23,441 nucleotides of DNA. Source: JABHHG01 sp964419445. Its GTDB lineage: Bacteria; Fidelibacterota; Marinisomatia; SCGC-AAA003-L08; D37C17. Below are positions 8,084-15,888 of this stretch, piece after piece. A program made the position numbers and the translations under genes. Below the pieces are notes generated by a model. That model made no database searches, had not been told where the DNA came from, and saw only the letters and a program-made list of their open reading frames with translations. The stretch is from contig CAYQPE010000019.1 of NCBI GenBank assembly GCA_964419445.1, positions 1 through 23,441 on the forward strand, read 5' to 3'. Numbering within the stretch: position 1 is the stretch's first letter; the number at the start of each line of letters is the position of its first letter.

Positions 8084-9925
8084 TTAACCTTTCACCATTT
8101 GTAAAATTTTATTATAAACTTCGCTGGTAGTAAACGGTTTACCCGCAACTTTATTCAACCCTTGAGCATCTACCAAATACTTTGAACGAATCATGGTAGA
8201 TAGCTGTCCCAAGTTCAATTCTGGAATCAATACTTGTTGATATTTAACCAATATTTCACCTAAGTTTTTAGGAAATGGATTAATATGCTTCAAGTGAAGA
8301 TGTGCAACTGAATGCCCTGCTTTTTGAGCACGTTCTACGGCTGAACGAAGAGCACCAAATGTACCACCCCATCCCAATACCAATAATTGTCCACTAGACT
8401 CACCATATGCCTCAGCTTCTGGGATAAAATCTGCAATTGCATCCACTTTCTTTTGGCGTTGCAAATTCATGAAATGGTGATTTTCTGGATCATAACTCAC
8501 ATTACCTGATTGATCTTGCTTTTCCAATCCACCGATTCTATGCTCCATCCCAGGTGTGCCCGGAATTGCCCATGGTCGTGCCATTGTTTTCTCATCATGA
8601 GAATATGGAATATACTCATCGGTACCACTGACTAAATTAGGTTTAATGTCTGGAATTGAAGATGCATCGGGTACATTCCACGGTTCAGAACCATTGGCAA
8701 CATATCCATCAGATAATACCATTACTGGGATCATATGCTCCAATGCAATTTTACATGCTTCAAAAGCAATATCAAAACAATCTCCAGGCGTAGAAGGCGC
8801 AAGAACTACCATTGGACATTCACCATTTCTACCATACATTGCTTGGAATAAATCTGATTGTTCTGTTTTGGTAGGCAATCCTGTAGAGGGTCCACCACGC
8901 TGTACATTTACCACAACTAATGGTAACTCAGTCATAACTGCTAAACCAAGAGCTTCACCTTTTAAGGCAATACCGGGTCCACTACTTGCGGTTACGGCAA
9001 GGTCTCCAGCAAAGGCTGCACCAATAGCACTACACACACCAGCGATTTCGTCTTCAGCTTGGAATGTTTTAATGCCAAAGTTTTTATAATTTGAAAGATA
9101 ATGTAATACATCACTTGCGGGTGTAATTGGGTAACCACCATAAAATAAATCTAAATTTGATTTTTCAGCGGCAGCAACTAAACCTAAAGCCGTTGCATGG
9201 TTCCCCATGATATTACGATAGGTACCTCTATTAAACTCAGCCTTTGGTACACGGTATGTAGTTTTAATTACTTCTATAGTTTCACCGTAGTAATATCCTG
9301 TTTTCAATGCTTTGATATTTGCATCAATAATTTCAGGTTTTTTGGCGAACTTCTTCGTGATAAAATTAATAGAAGAATCCATATCACGTTCATACAACCA
9401 ATACAATAAACCCAGAGCAAACATATTGGTACTTCTAGCCATGAGTTTGGGCGTTAAGCCTGAATCTACTAAGGCCGTAGTTACAAGCTTAGTCATATCT
9501 ACTTTAATTACGCGGTAATATTTTAGCGTATCATCTTCGAGGGGATCATTTTCATAACCCGCCAATCCCAAATTCTTTTTAGTGAAGTTTGCAGTATTCA
9601 CCAAAACCATACCATTTTCTTGCAGATCTGATAAATGCACTTTTAGTGCAGCTGGATTCATTGCAACAAGTACATCTAAATCATCACCTGGAGTATGGAT
9701 ATCTTGATTACTAAACTGTAATTGGAAAGAGCTTACCCCTGCCAACGAACCGGCTGGTGCGCGAATTTCTGCAGGATAGTCTGGTAAAGTTGATAAATCG
9801 TTACCGAATATAGCTGTATTATCGGTAAACTGAGTCCCTGTTAATTGCATCCCATCACCGGAATCACCAGCAAAACGAATGGTTACAACATCTAATTCTT
9901 CTACAGGTTTATTTTGGTCACTCAT
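8084..9925 (-). CDS. korA: 2-oxoglutarate:ferredoxin oxidoreductase, alpha subunit (gamma-alpha fusion)
   Basis: This 613-residue protein is a fusion typical of two-subunit 2-oxoacid:ferredoxin oxidoreductases. An N-terminal gamma-type domain (about 10-200) has the 'IRFAGDSGDGMQLTG' motif and 'PDYPAEIRAPAGSLAGVSSFQ'. It is followed by the alpha (pyrimidine-binding) domain from about residue 240, with 'GNHATALGLVAAAEKSNLD', 'YPITPASDVLHYL', 'FQAEDEIAGVCSAIGAAFAG', 'TASSGPGIALKGEALGLA' and 'VNVQRGGPSTGLPTKTEQSDL'. The Glu-containing 'QAEDEIA' segment is the expected cofactor-activating region. It is the first gene of korA-korB-fumC and is transcribed divergently from selD across a 164-nt AT-rich gap. 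The electron partner, a ferredoxin, is not encoded in this window. Confidence 0.93.
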   Translation of the reverse strand: MSDQNKPVEELDVVTIRFAGDSGDGMQLTGTQFTDNTAIFGNDLSTLPDYPAEIRAPAGSLAGVSSFQLQFSNQDIHTPGDDLDVLVAMNPAALKVHLSDLQENGMVLVNTANFTKKNLGLAGYENDPLEDDTLKYYRVIKVDMTKLVTTALVDSGLTPKLMARSTNMFALGLLYWLYERDMDSSINFITKKFAKKPEIIDANIKALKTGYYYGETIEVIKTTYRVPKAEFNRGTYRNIMGNHATALGLVAAAEKSNLDLFYGGYPITPASDVLHYLSNYKNFGIKTFQAEDEIAGVCSAIGAAFAGDLAVTASSGPGIALKGEALGLAVMTELPLVVVNVQRGGPSTGLPTKTEQSDLFQAMYGRNGECPMVVLAPSTPGDCFDIAFEACKIALEHMIPVMVLSDGYVANGSEPWNVPDASSIPDIKPNLVSGTDEYIPYSHDEKTMARPWAIPGTPGMEHRIGGLEKQDQSGNVSYDPENHHFMNLQRQKKVDAIADFIPEAEAYGESSGQLLVLGWGGTFGALRSAVERAQKAGHSVAHLHLKHINPFPKNLGEILVKYQQVLIPELNLGQLSTMIRSKYLVDAQGLNKVAGKPFTTSEVYNKILQMVKG

Positions 9926-10089
9926 CTGAGTTATAAATCCTCTATTTTAAAATCATAAAATTTGCTGAAAATTCAGCCACCAAATTTACCTATTATTGAA
10001 CTTTGCCCCCAATAAATTATTATAAATTTTAATCTAATTATTTTATACTTCAATTTAATAAAATGCTTAATTCATCCTAAATTTCAACT
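9926..10089. promoter_or_regulatory. Divergent promoter region between korA and selD
   Basis: This 164-nt strongly AT-rich gap must hold the promoters of both operons. For selD a weak pair is TTGAAC (9996-10001) and TTATAA (10020-10025), 18 nt apart. On the minus strand a perfect TATAAT lies at 10019-10024, overlapping it, but lacks a good -35 at the standard distance. The selD ATG has no Shine-Dalgarno sequence in its leader, a common situation in FCB bacteria. The assignment of individual elements is tentative; that promoters must lie here is much surer. Confidence 0.4.
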
Positions 10090-11133
10090 ATGTCAGACAA
10101 TATAAAATTAACACAATATAGCTCTGGTGCTGGTTGAGCGTGCAAGTTAAGTCCGGCGGACTTAAAAACTGTACTAAAAAGCATTAAATCGGATTCACCT
10201 GAAGGTACGGTCGGATTTGAAAACTCCGATGATGCAGCCATTTATGAATTAGAAAATGGACGTACAATAATTCAAAGTGTGGATTTTTTCACCCCAATTG
10301 TAGATGACCCTTTTACCTTTGGACAAATTGCTGCATCCAATTCTTTATCAGATATCTATGCCATGGGGGGTACACCATTATTTGCATTAAATGTGGCCGG
10401 ATTCAATTCTGATGAATTACCATTACATGTACTTACCAAAATTTTAGAAGGTGGGAATAGTATTGCCAAAGCGGCGGGCATTCCCATTTTAGGTGGGCAT
10501 ACCATTAAAGATAAAGAACCAAAATATGGCATGGTTGTAACGGGTGAAGTAGAAACAAATAAACTCACCAAGAATGATACTGCAAAGCCTGGAGATTTAT
10601 TGGTCCTCACAAAACCTTTAGGCACCGGAATAATTTCTACAGCCATAAAACGTGGAATTTCAAATTCTCAACTAGAGGAAACGGCAGTAGATATAATGCG
10701 AACACTGAATAAATCTGCTTCACAAGCCATGGGAGAAATTGGTGTTAGTGCATGTACTGATATTACTGGATATGGGCTCTTGGGACATCTACTAGAAATG
10801 TGTGAAGGAAGTGGTGTCTCAGCAACCATTGAATTTAATTCTATTCCATATATTTCTGGGGTTTTTGAGTTGGCGCAAAATGGGGTTATTCCTGGAGGTA
10901 CAAAACGTAATTTAGACTTTGTTAGAGATAAAATCGAGAACTCTGGCAATTTGGAGGACTTCCAACTGCATATGGTAGCAGATGCTCAAACCTCGGGAGG
11001 TCTACTTATTTCTGTTGTACCATCAAAAGCAAAAGAATTGGTTGAATTACTTAAATCCCACCAAACATTAGCATATCATATTATTGGTGAAATTCAAGAA
11101 TCTGTTGATAAATCTACTATAACCATTTTGTGA
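10090..11133 (+). CDS. selD: Selenide, water dikinase (selenophosphate synthetase), selenocysteine-containing
   Basis: Reading from ATG 10090 gives a 347-residue protein, the usual SelD length, if the in-frame TGA at 10135-10137 (codon 16) is read as selenocysteine. The N-terminus is then MSDNIKLTQYSSGAG-U-ACKLSPADL, matching the catalytic SelD motif QYS.GAG(C/U).CK(L/I)SP, with Sec16 and Lys19 as active-site residues. Later blocks are also typical: 'NSDDAAIYEL', 'VDFFTPIVDDPFTFGQIAASNSLSDIYAMGG', 'GGHTIKDKEPKYGMVVTG', 'CTDITGYGLLGHLLEMC' and 'ADAQTSGGLL'. The enzyme makes selenophosphate from selenide and ATP for Sec-tRNA synthesis and tRNA selenation. A GTG at 10279 (codon 64) would be picked by ordinary gene finders but removes the catalytic region. 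ATG 10090 is the only start after an in-frame stop at 10078-10080. The stop overlaps the apaG start (GTGA). Confidence 0.93.
10135..10137 (+). other. In-frame TGA read as selenocysteine (SelD residue 16)
   Basis: TGA follows ATG 10090 in frame by 15 codons and falls between GGT and GCG in 'SSGAG-U-ACK', the exact catalytic position of SelD. The frame is open and conserved on both sides, which argues against a nonsense mutation. Confidence 0.92.
10147..10165 (+). promoter_or_regulatory. Bacterial SECIS-like hairpin for Sec insertion in selD
   Basis: TTAAGTCC (10147-10154), loop GGC (10155-10157) and GGACTTAA (10158-10165) form a perfect 8-bp stem. It starts 9 nt after the TGA, and the loop lies 17 nt after it. 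Opening the closing C-G pair leaves CGGCG in the loop. Bacterial SECIS elements sit directly downstream of the UGA, inside the coding region, with G residues exposed in a small apical loop bound by SelB; distance and loop both fit. The stem overlaps codons for KLSPADLK. A folding calculation and a bacterial SECIS search have not been run. Confidence 0.8.
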
Positions 11134-11531
11134 AAAATAACGATAATATTCCCGAAGCCACTACTGCAGGCATAAAAGTTCAGGTGTTAAGTAAATATAT
11201 ACCTGAAAATACAAATCCAGATGTACCAAGATTCTTTTTTGCATATTGGGTTACCATCACTAATGATAGTGATATTACTGTAAAAATAACCGAGCGACAT
11301 TGGGAAATCACCGATGCTCATGGTCAGACAGAAATTGTAGATGGTGAAGGAATTGTAGGAAAACAACCCACTTTAAAACCTGGCGGTTCTTTTAGTTATA
11401 ATAGTTTTTGCCCGCTTCAAACCGAATTTGGAATGATGAAAGGGTATTATCAAGTAAAACGTGAAGATGGCCATTTTATGAAAATTATCATCCCAGATTT
11501 TCAACTCATTTCGCCATTTGCCATAAATTAA
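11130..11531 (+). CDS. apaG: ApaG-domain protein
   Basis: This 133-residue protein matches ApaG along its length: 'GIKVQVLSKYIPENTNPDVPRFFFAYWVTITN', 'ITERHWEITDAHGQTEIVDGEGIVGKQPTLKPGGSFSYNS', 'TEFGMMKGYY' and the C-terminal 'IPDFQLISPFAIN'. ApaG is a small immunoglobulin-like fold protein, often linked to Co2+/Mg2+ resistance genetics in enterobacteria; its biochemical role is not settled. The start is GTG at 11130, overlapping the selD stop as GTGA, so translation is coupled. Its own stop overlaps the ATG of the cysteine desulfurase by one base (TAATG). This tight packing shows co-transcription with selD, a grouping not explained by known ApaG biology. Confidence 0.9.
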   Translation: MKNNDNIPEATTAGIKVQVLSKYIPENTNPDVPRFFFAYWVTITNDSDITVKITERHWEITDAHGQTEIVDGEGIVGKQPTLKPGGSFSYNSFCPLQTEFGMMKGYYQVKREDGHFMKIIIPDFQLISPFAIN

Positions 11532-12664
11532 TGGATAAAATATATTTAGATAATCAAGCAACCACCCCCGTTGACAATCGTGTTCTTGAAGCAATGCTGC
11601 CCTATTTAAAAAATAAGTATGGCAATCCTGCATCACGAAGCCATGCATTCGGATGGGAGGCCAATGAGGCAACAGAAATTGCTCGTGAACATGTAAGCCA
11701 AATTATTGGTGCATCACCCAAGGAAATTATATTTACCAGTGGGGCTACTGAATCTATTAATTTAGCCTTAATTGGATTTGTAAAATCAGAACCTAATTGC
11801 CATGTAATTACAACAAAAACTGAGCACAAAGCTACATTAGACGTATGTGAACATCTTGAAAATTTGGGGTGCAATATATCCTACCTTTCTGTTGATAAAT
11901 TTGGATTAATAAATGTAGATGATTTAAAATCTAAAATTACTCACAATACAAAATTAGTATCTATCCTCCATGCAAATAATGAAATTGGAGTTTTACAACC
12001 TATTGATGAGATTGGAGAAATTTGCAACGAAAAGGGAATTGTTTTTCATGTTGATGCTGCACAATCTGTTGGAAAAGTAGACTTTGATGTAGTTAATAGC
12101 AACATCCACTTATTATCATTTTCTGCCCATAAAATGTATGGACCCAAAGGCATTGGAGCATTATATATTCGTCGAAAAAACCCACGTATAGAATTAGAAC
12201 CTATCATCATTGGTGGTGGTCATGAAAATGGGCTTAGATCTGGCACCCTTTCTGTGCATAATATTGTGGGATTTGGTGAAGCATGTAAAATTCTTCTAGA
12301 AAATAATGGCGATGAAAATATCCGAATCAAATCATTAAGAAATCATCTATTAGAAGGATTGTCCCAAAAAATTGGGAATATTAAAATTAATGGCTCAATG
12401 GATTATAGGCTAGATGGCAATTTGAATATTCGTTTTCCCCATGTAAAAAGTGACTCACTTATTATGGCAATTCGGGATATTGCACTGTCAAGTGGATCTG
12501 CTTGTACATCTGCCAGTATCCAGCCATCACATGTGCTTCAAGCATTGGGTTTATCCAAGGAAGAGGCACACTCATCTATACGAATTGGGATTGGTCGATT
12601 TAATACAAAGGATGAAATTGACTATACCATTGAACGAATTTCTACCACTGTAAATAATTATTAA
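11531..12664 (+). CDS. Cysteine desulfurase, NifS/IscS type
   Basis: The product is a 377-residue PLP-dependent class V aminotransferase-fold enzyme. Key residues are seen: 'YLDNQATTPVDNRV' at the N-terminus, 'FTSGATESINLAL' (68-80), His99 in 'TKTEHKA', 'HVDAAQSVGK' (173-182), PLP lysine Lys201 in 'SFSAHKMYGPKGIG', 'GLRSGTLSVHNIVG', and catalytic Cys325 in 'SSGSACTSAS' on the long loop of group I enzymes. It removes sulfur from cysteine (and selenium from selenocysteine in vitro in many homologues) and passes it on as persulfide for Fe-S clusters, tRNA thiolation or, next to SelD, possibly selenide supply. It resembles IscS/NifS rather than SufS, although the following genes are SUF-type. I leave the symbol open because IscS, NifS and a dedicated selenium donor cannot be told apart here. 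Confidence 0.93.
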   Translation: MDKIYLDNQATTPVDNRVLEAMLPYLKNKYGNPASRSHAFGWEANEATEIAREHVSQIIGASPKEIIFTSGATESINLALIGFVKSEPNCHVITTKTEHKATLDVCEHLENLGCNISYLSVDKFGLINVDDLKSKITHNTKLVSILHANNEIGVLQPIDEIGEICNEKGIVFHVDAAQSVGKVDFDVVNSNIHLLSFSAHKMYGPKGIGALYIRRKNPRIELEPIIIGGGHENGLRSGTLSVHNIVGFGEACKILLENNGDENIRIKSLRNHLLEGLSQKIGNIKINGSMDYRLDGNLNIRFPHVKSDSLIMAIRDIALSSGSACTSASIQPSHVLQALGLSKEEAHSSIRIGIGRFNTKDEIDYTIERISTTVNNY

Positions 12665-12673
12665 GGAGATAAT

Positions 12674-13039
12674 ATGGCAAAAGTAAATGAAAATGTTGTT
12701 ATTGATGTTTTAAAGCAATGTTTTGACCCTGAAATCCCCGTTGATCTATGGAGTTTGGGATTAATTTACACTATTAAAATTTCAGAAAACTCATCCGGAA
12801 ATTCAGACATTAACATCGTTATGACCCTAACAACTCCAGGATGTACTATGGGGAATCACATGGCTATGGATATAAAAACCAAATTAGAAATGAATGAAAA
12901 TATTGACCTGGCAAATGTAGAAGTAACTTTTGACCCACCATGGACACCAGAAATGATGAGTGATGAAGCCCGAACCAAATTAGGTTTTCCTGCATCAACA
13001 GATTCTCAGAAGTCATCATCTGAGGAAAACTGGGAATAA
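12674..13039 (+). CDS. MIP18/DUF59-family Fe-S assembly protein, SufT-like
   Basis: This 121-residue protein has one DUF59 (MIP18/PaaD) domain. It shows 'VIDVLKQCFDPEIPVDLWSLGLIY' (about 8-31), 'MTLTTPGCTMGNHMA' (53-67) with the conserved Cys of the family, and 'VEVTFDPPWTPEMMSDEART' (82-101). A Ser/Glu-rich tail of about 18 residues follows. SufT-type proteins help mature Fe-S proteins, and the domain sits in SUF operons of Bacteroidetes and others. A Shine-Dalgarno AAGGAG (12663-12668) overlaps the stop of the desulfurase gene. The stop overlaps the next ATG by one base (TAATG). Full sufBCD genes are not present in this window, so the partners are elsewhere in the genome. Confidence 0.85.
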   Translation: MAKVNENVVIDVLKQCFDPEIPVDLWSLGLIYTIKISENSSGNSDINIVMTLTTPGCTMGNHMAMDIKTKLEMNENIDLANVEVTFDPPWTPEMMSDEARTKLGFPASTDSQKSSSEENWE

Positions 13040-13284
13040 TGGAGACTATTTATCTCGATAATTTTTTAAGTGACGGAATTTTAAAAGAAAACGACTTTCG
13101 TCTGATGGTTAGTGAATTAGACTGGACTCAATATAAGGGGAAACGCGTTTTAATAAAGGGGTGTACTTCTGTACCCGTTCCAACATGGGCATATTTGATA
13201 ATAACAGCACAACTCTCTCAGTATGCTGACCATATCCTATATGGTGAACCTTGTTCTTCAGTTAAAATTTATACACGGAATTAA
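13039..13284 (+). CDS. Short DUF2480-like protein
   Basis: This is an 81-residue protein. 'ILKENDFRLMVSELDWTQYKGKRVLIKGC' and 'VPVPTWAYLIITAQLSQYADHILYGE' match, from memory, the core of DUF2480 proteins of Bacteroidetes (pattern DFR..V..HDW..Y......C....VP.WAY....T.L.PYA....FG). Known members are about twice as long, so this is a minimal version lacking the N- and C-terminal parts. DUF2480 genes usually follow the DUF59 gene in SUF operons, and the order is the same here, which supports the call. The function is unknown, but an Fe-S assembly role is suggested by context. The TAATG overlap with the upstream gene implies translational coupling. Its stop touches the stop of the convergent DUF5916 gene. 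Confidence 0.7.
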   Translation: METIYLDNFLSDGILKENDFRLMVSELDWTQYKGKRVLIKGCTSVPVPTWAYLIITAQLSQYADHILYGEPCSSVKIYTRN

Positions 13285-15822
13285 TTAAAGATTAAACCAA
13301 TAATCTATTTTTAAGAAAAGCGATTGAGTAAAATTCACTTCTGATAAATCTGTTGACGAAGGAGAATAATTTAAAAAATCAGAGAAGCTATTTATATCCT
13401 CTCCCACCACATCTCTGTATAATGAGTACACCAAATAAATATTTGACCCCGGCCGAAACTGACAATTGAAGACTACATTAATATTTAAAATTTGATCTTT
13501 GGTATAAAAGTAAATATGATCTTGAGGATTTAATACTTTGTCCGTGTCATCATATGGTATTTCATCTCTAGTAAAATAATAATCAGACTTATCAATTGGA
13601 TTATATAACTCACCATCAAAATTAAAAAACTGTCCAAATTGATTATTGTTTTTGTAGTACTCTGCATAGAGTTGCACATTAGATTTTCTACTAAATGCAT
13701 ACTCCATTTGATAGATGAATTTTTCATAATCATTTTCAGATTGTGCAAAAATATATTTTTCAATGCTACCAATTTTTATAATGTCTAACCAGCGATAATC
13801 TTCAGTGGATGTTGAATGCTTGTATTCAAAACTAAAATCTATCTTTTCACCCGGATTTATTCCAATATAAATAGAATTGTAATTCCCATTTTCAAACTCA
13901 TCATTCCAAATAGTAGTATTAAAATTTAATGAATAAAAATTATCTTGATTATTCCCAAAATAAAATTCTGTATTTGTACCTTTGGGTTGATTGACTGGCA
14001 TAATATTCGCAAAAGTTTTATCATTAAAATCATACAATAGCATGTCATCTTTATGCTCACCAATAGATGCAAATTTTGCACCCATATACCAATAGTTTTT
14101 TAATGTAGCAGTAGAGCTTATAGATTGTGTGTTCCCAATTGTCAAATCGTCCATATTCTTTGATTTCACTCCACTAACATCAACTCTAAAATCCTCAAAA
14201 AATGGATTATCCAATTCTGACCAATAAAAACCTAGACCTCCTTGTAATTTTTGTAAATTATTTCTATATAAATATCCTACATCATCAATATTAAAATTTT
14301 TGTCAAAATATTCAAAATCCAACCATGAATACACTGCATACTGAGATGGATTAAAACTTAATTCCATAGATAAACCATGTCCATTTGATTGATTTTGTGA
14401 ATAAATATATTGCCAATCTATAATAAGCTGATTTTCATGAAGATAAGATAGCATGTCAATAGAATTAACCGTACTTGACACACTTGAATCTGCATAATGA
14501 GTTCTTAAGTATCCAATATAAGAATTCCCTTCGAATAAATCTAGAGTAGCTCTATTAATTAAAAACGTTGAATTGTTCTGTTTATTTCCCCAAGAATTAT
14601 AATCATCATTGGTAATTGCTGCAATATATCCAAATGAAAGACCATTCTCAGTTTTACCAGATAATTTGCCTGCATATTTCACCAAAGCGTCCATCTTGGA
14701 TTGCCAATTACCTTTTATATAATTACGATTGGTTCCTATACGACGAGAATAAAATACTTCAATTGGTGTATCAAAAAGGGTGGCATTTTCCATAAAAAAT
14801 GGGCGTTTTTCTACAAAATATGTTTCAAAATAGGTCAAATTAATATCAGCAGGGTCTGCCTCAATTTGTCCAAAATCAGGATTAATGGTTATATCTGCCA
14901 CCATATCCTGAGTAATTAGATATTTTAAATCTATGCCATATGAAGTTTTGTATCCATTATAAACTGAATCCTTTATTCCAAAATCATGTTTATATGGACT
15001 TTCTAAATGTTGATTATTTTCTGAAAAATACCCTGAATTTATAAATGGTTTTAATGAAAGTGACTTTTCATTTACATTAGAAATATTCATACCTGTTAAA
15101 TGGCCAAATTTTGATACAATTCCTGCTTGACCTCGTGGAGACACCACCCAAGAGTCTAGCTCATTTTTCCGTTGTATATATCGATTCAAATTGAGCCCCA
15201 TGGTAATATCTGAGTCGCGTGAGAATCGTAAAATAGAAAAGGGGATTTTCATCTCTACATTCCAGCCATCTTCATCTTGAGAAACTTCTGATTCCCATAC
15301 TGCATTCCACTCACTATTTCTGAAACTATCATCAAAAATCATATTATCAAACTGAACCCCAGAAGAATTTACCAAAAATTCAAATGCAGTTTGGTGGTCA
15401 TGATAGCTATCAATTTCAACACTAAACCAATCGGACATCATTACTTTTCGCCATCCATCACGACGAGCCATATATTTAGTTATATTTTCAGGTTCATTAT
15501 CACGAAGCTGTGCACCTACATAAATTGCATCATTACTATAGAAAATTTTGACATTGGATATTTCTGATGGAACACCTGAATTGATAGGTTCATCTTGTAC
15601 AAAGTCTGAAATTTCTTGGCAATTTTCCCAAATACCCTCGTCCAAAATACCATCAATTCTAATGTTGTGTGGGAAAAATTTAGGCGTATATGATTTATTC
15701 TCTTTCAAATGTGCAAAAGGTTCTTGTCCTTCAACAGCAAATCCAAAGGTAATATAGAAAAATAAAATTATAAGTGGATATTTCAATCTGATTCCATACA
15801 GATTGGGAAAATTAAGCTTCAA
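13285..15822 (-). CDS. DUF5916 outer-membrane protein with N-terminal CBM9-like domain
   Basis: The product is 845 residues. A signal peptide (about 1-32, hydrophobic LKYPLIILFFYITFGFAVEG) is followed by a carbohydrate-binding-family-9-like domain at about 45-240 ('IRIDGILDEGIWENC', 'IFYSNDAIYVGAQLRDNEPENI', 'DWFSVEIDSYHDHQTAFEFLVN', 'GWNVEMKIPFSILRF'). The remainder is a predicted outer-membrane beta-barrel, with many alternating aromatic strands, 'VADITINPDFGQIEADPADINLTYFETYF', 'EKRPFFMENATLF', and a final aromatic strand ending YWFNL. This architecture is that of DUF5916 proteins, widespread in FCB bacteria. Function is unproven; ligand or sugar binding at the surface is plausible. The start is TTG (15822); no ATG exists near the signal peptide and no clear Shine-Dalgarno is seen. 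It is convergent with the selD operon and divergent from etfB. Confidence 0.85.
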   Translation of the reverse strand: MKLNFPNLYGIRLKYPLIILFFYITFGFAVEGQEPFAHLKENKSYTPKFFPHNIRIDGILDEGIWENCQEISDFVQDEPINSGVPSEISNVKIFYSNDAIYVGAQLRDNEPENITKYMARRDGWRKVMMSDWFSVEIDSYHDHQTAFEFLVNSSGVQFDNMIFDDSFRNSEWNAVWESEVSQDEDGWNVEMKIPFSILRFSRDSDITMGLNLNRYIQRKNELDSWVVSPRGQAGIVSKFGHLTGMNISNVNEKSLSLKPFINSGYFSENNQHLESPYKHDFGIKDSVYNGYKTSYGIDLKYLITQDMVADITINPDFGQIEADPADINLTYFETYFVEKRPFFMENATLFDTPIEVFYSRRIGTNRNYIKGNWQSKMDALVKYAGKLSGKTENGLSFGYIAAITNDDYNSWGNKQNNSTFLINRATLDLFEGNSYIGYLRTHYADSSVSSTVNSIDMLSYLHENQLIIDWQYIYSQNQSNGHGLSMELSFNPSQYAVYSWLDFEYFDKNFNIDDVGYLYRNNLQKLQGGLGFYWSELDNPFFEDFRVDVSGVKSKNMDDLTIGNTQSISSTATLKNYWYMGAKFASIGEHKDDMLLYDFNDKTFANIMPVNQPKGTNTEFYFGNNQDNFYSLNFNTTIWNDEFENGNYNSIYIGINPGEKIDFSFEYKHSTSTEDYRWLDIIKIGSIEKYIFAQSENDYEKFIYQMEYAFSRKSNVQLYAEYYKNNNQFGQFFNFDGELYNPIDKSDYYFTRDEIPYDDTDKVLNPQDHIYFYTKDQILNINVVFNCQFRPGSNIYLVYSLYRDVVGEDINSFSDFLNYSPSSTDLSEVNFTQSLFLKIDYWFNL

Positions 15823-15888
15823 TCTTAAAATTTGGAAATAAATTAATGTATCAAAATGTGCACCTGTCTTAAATTCTCTTCTGTAAAT

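Noticed and set aside
8646..9089. 147-residue plus-strand ORF inside korA
   Set aside because: Antisense shadow of the well-conserved KorA alpha domain, with no start signal or family match.
10135..10137. selD as a pseudogene with a nonsense mutation at codon 16
   Set aside because: The TGA falls exactly on the catalytic Cys/Sec position, the frame is otherwise intact at normal SelD length, and a SECIS-like hairpin follows at the right distance.
10279..11133. SelD as a 284-residue protein starting at GTG 10279
   Set aside because: This start falls inside a conserved SelD block (VDFFTP) and removes the catalytic motif; upstream codons 1-63 read as SelD.
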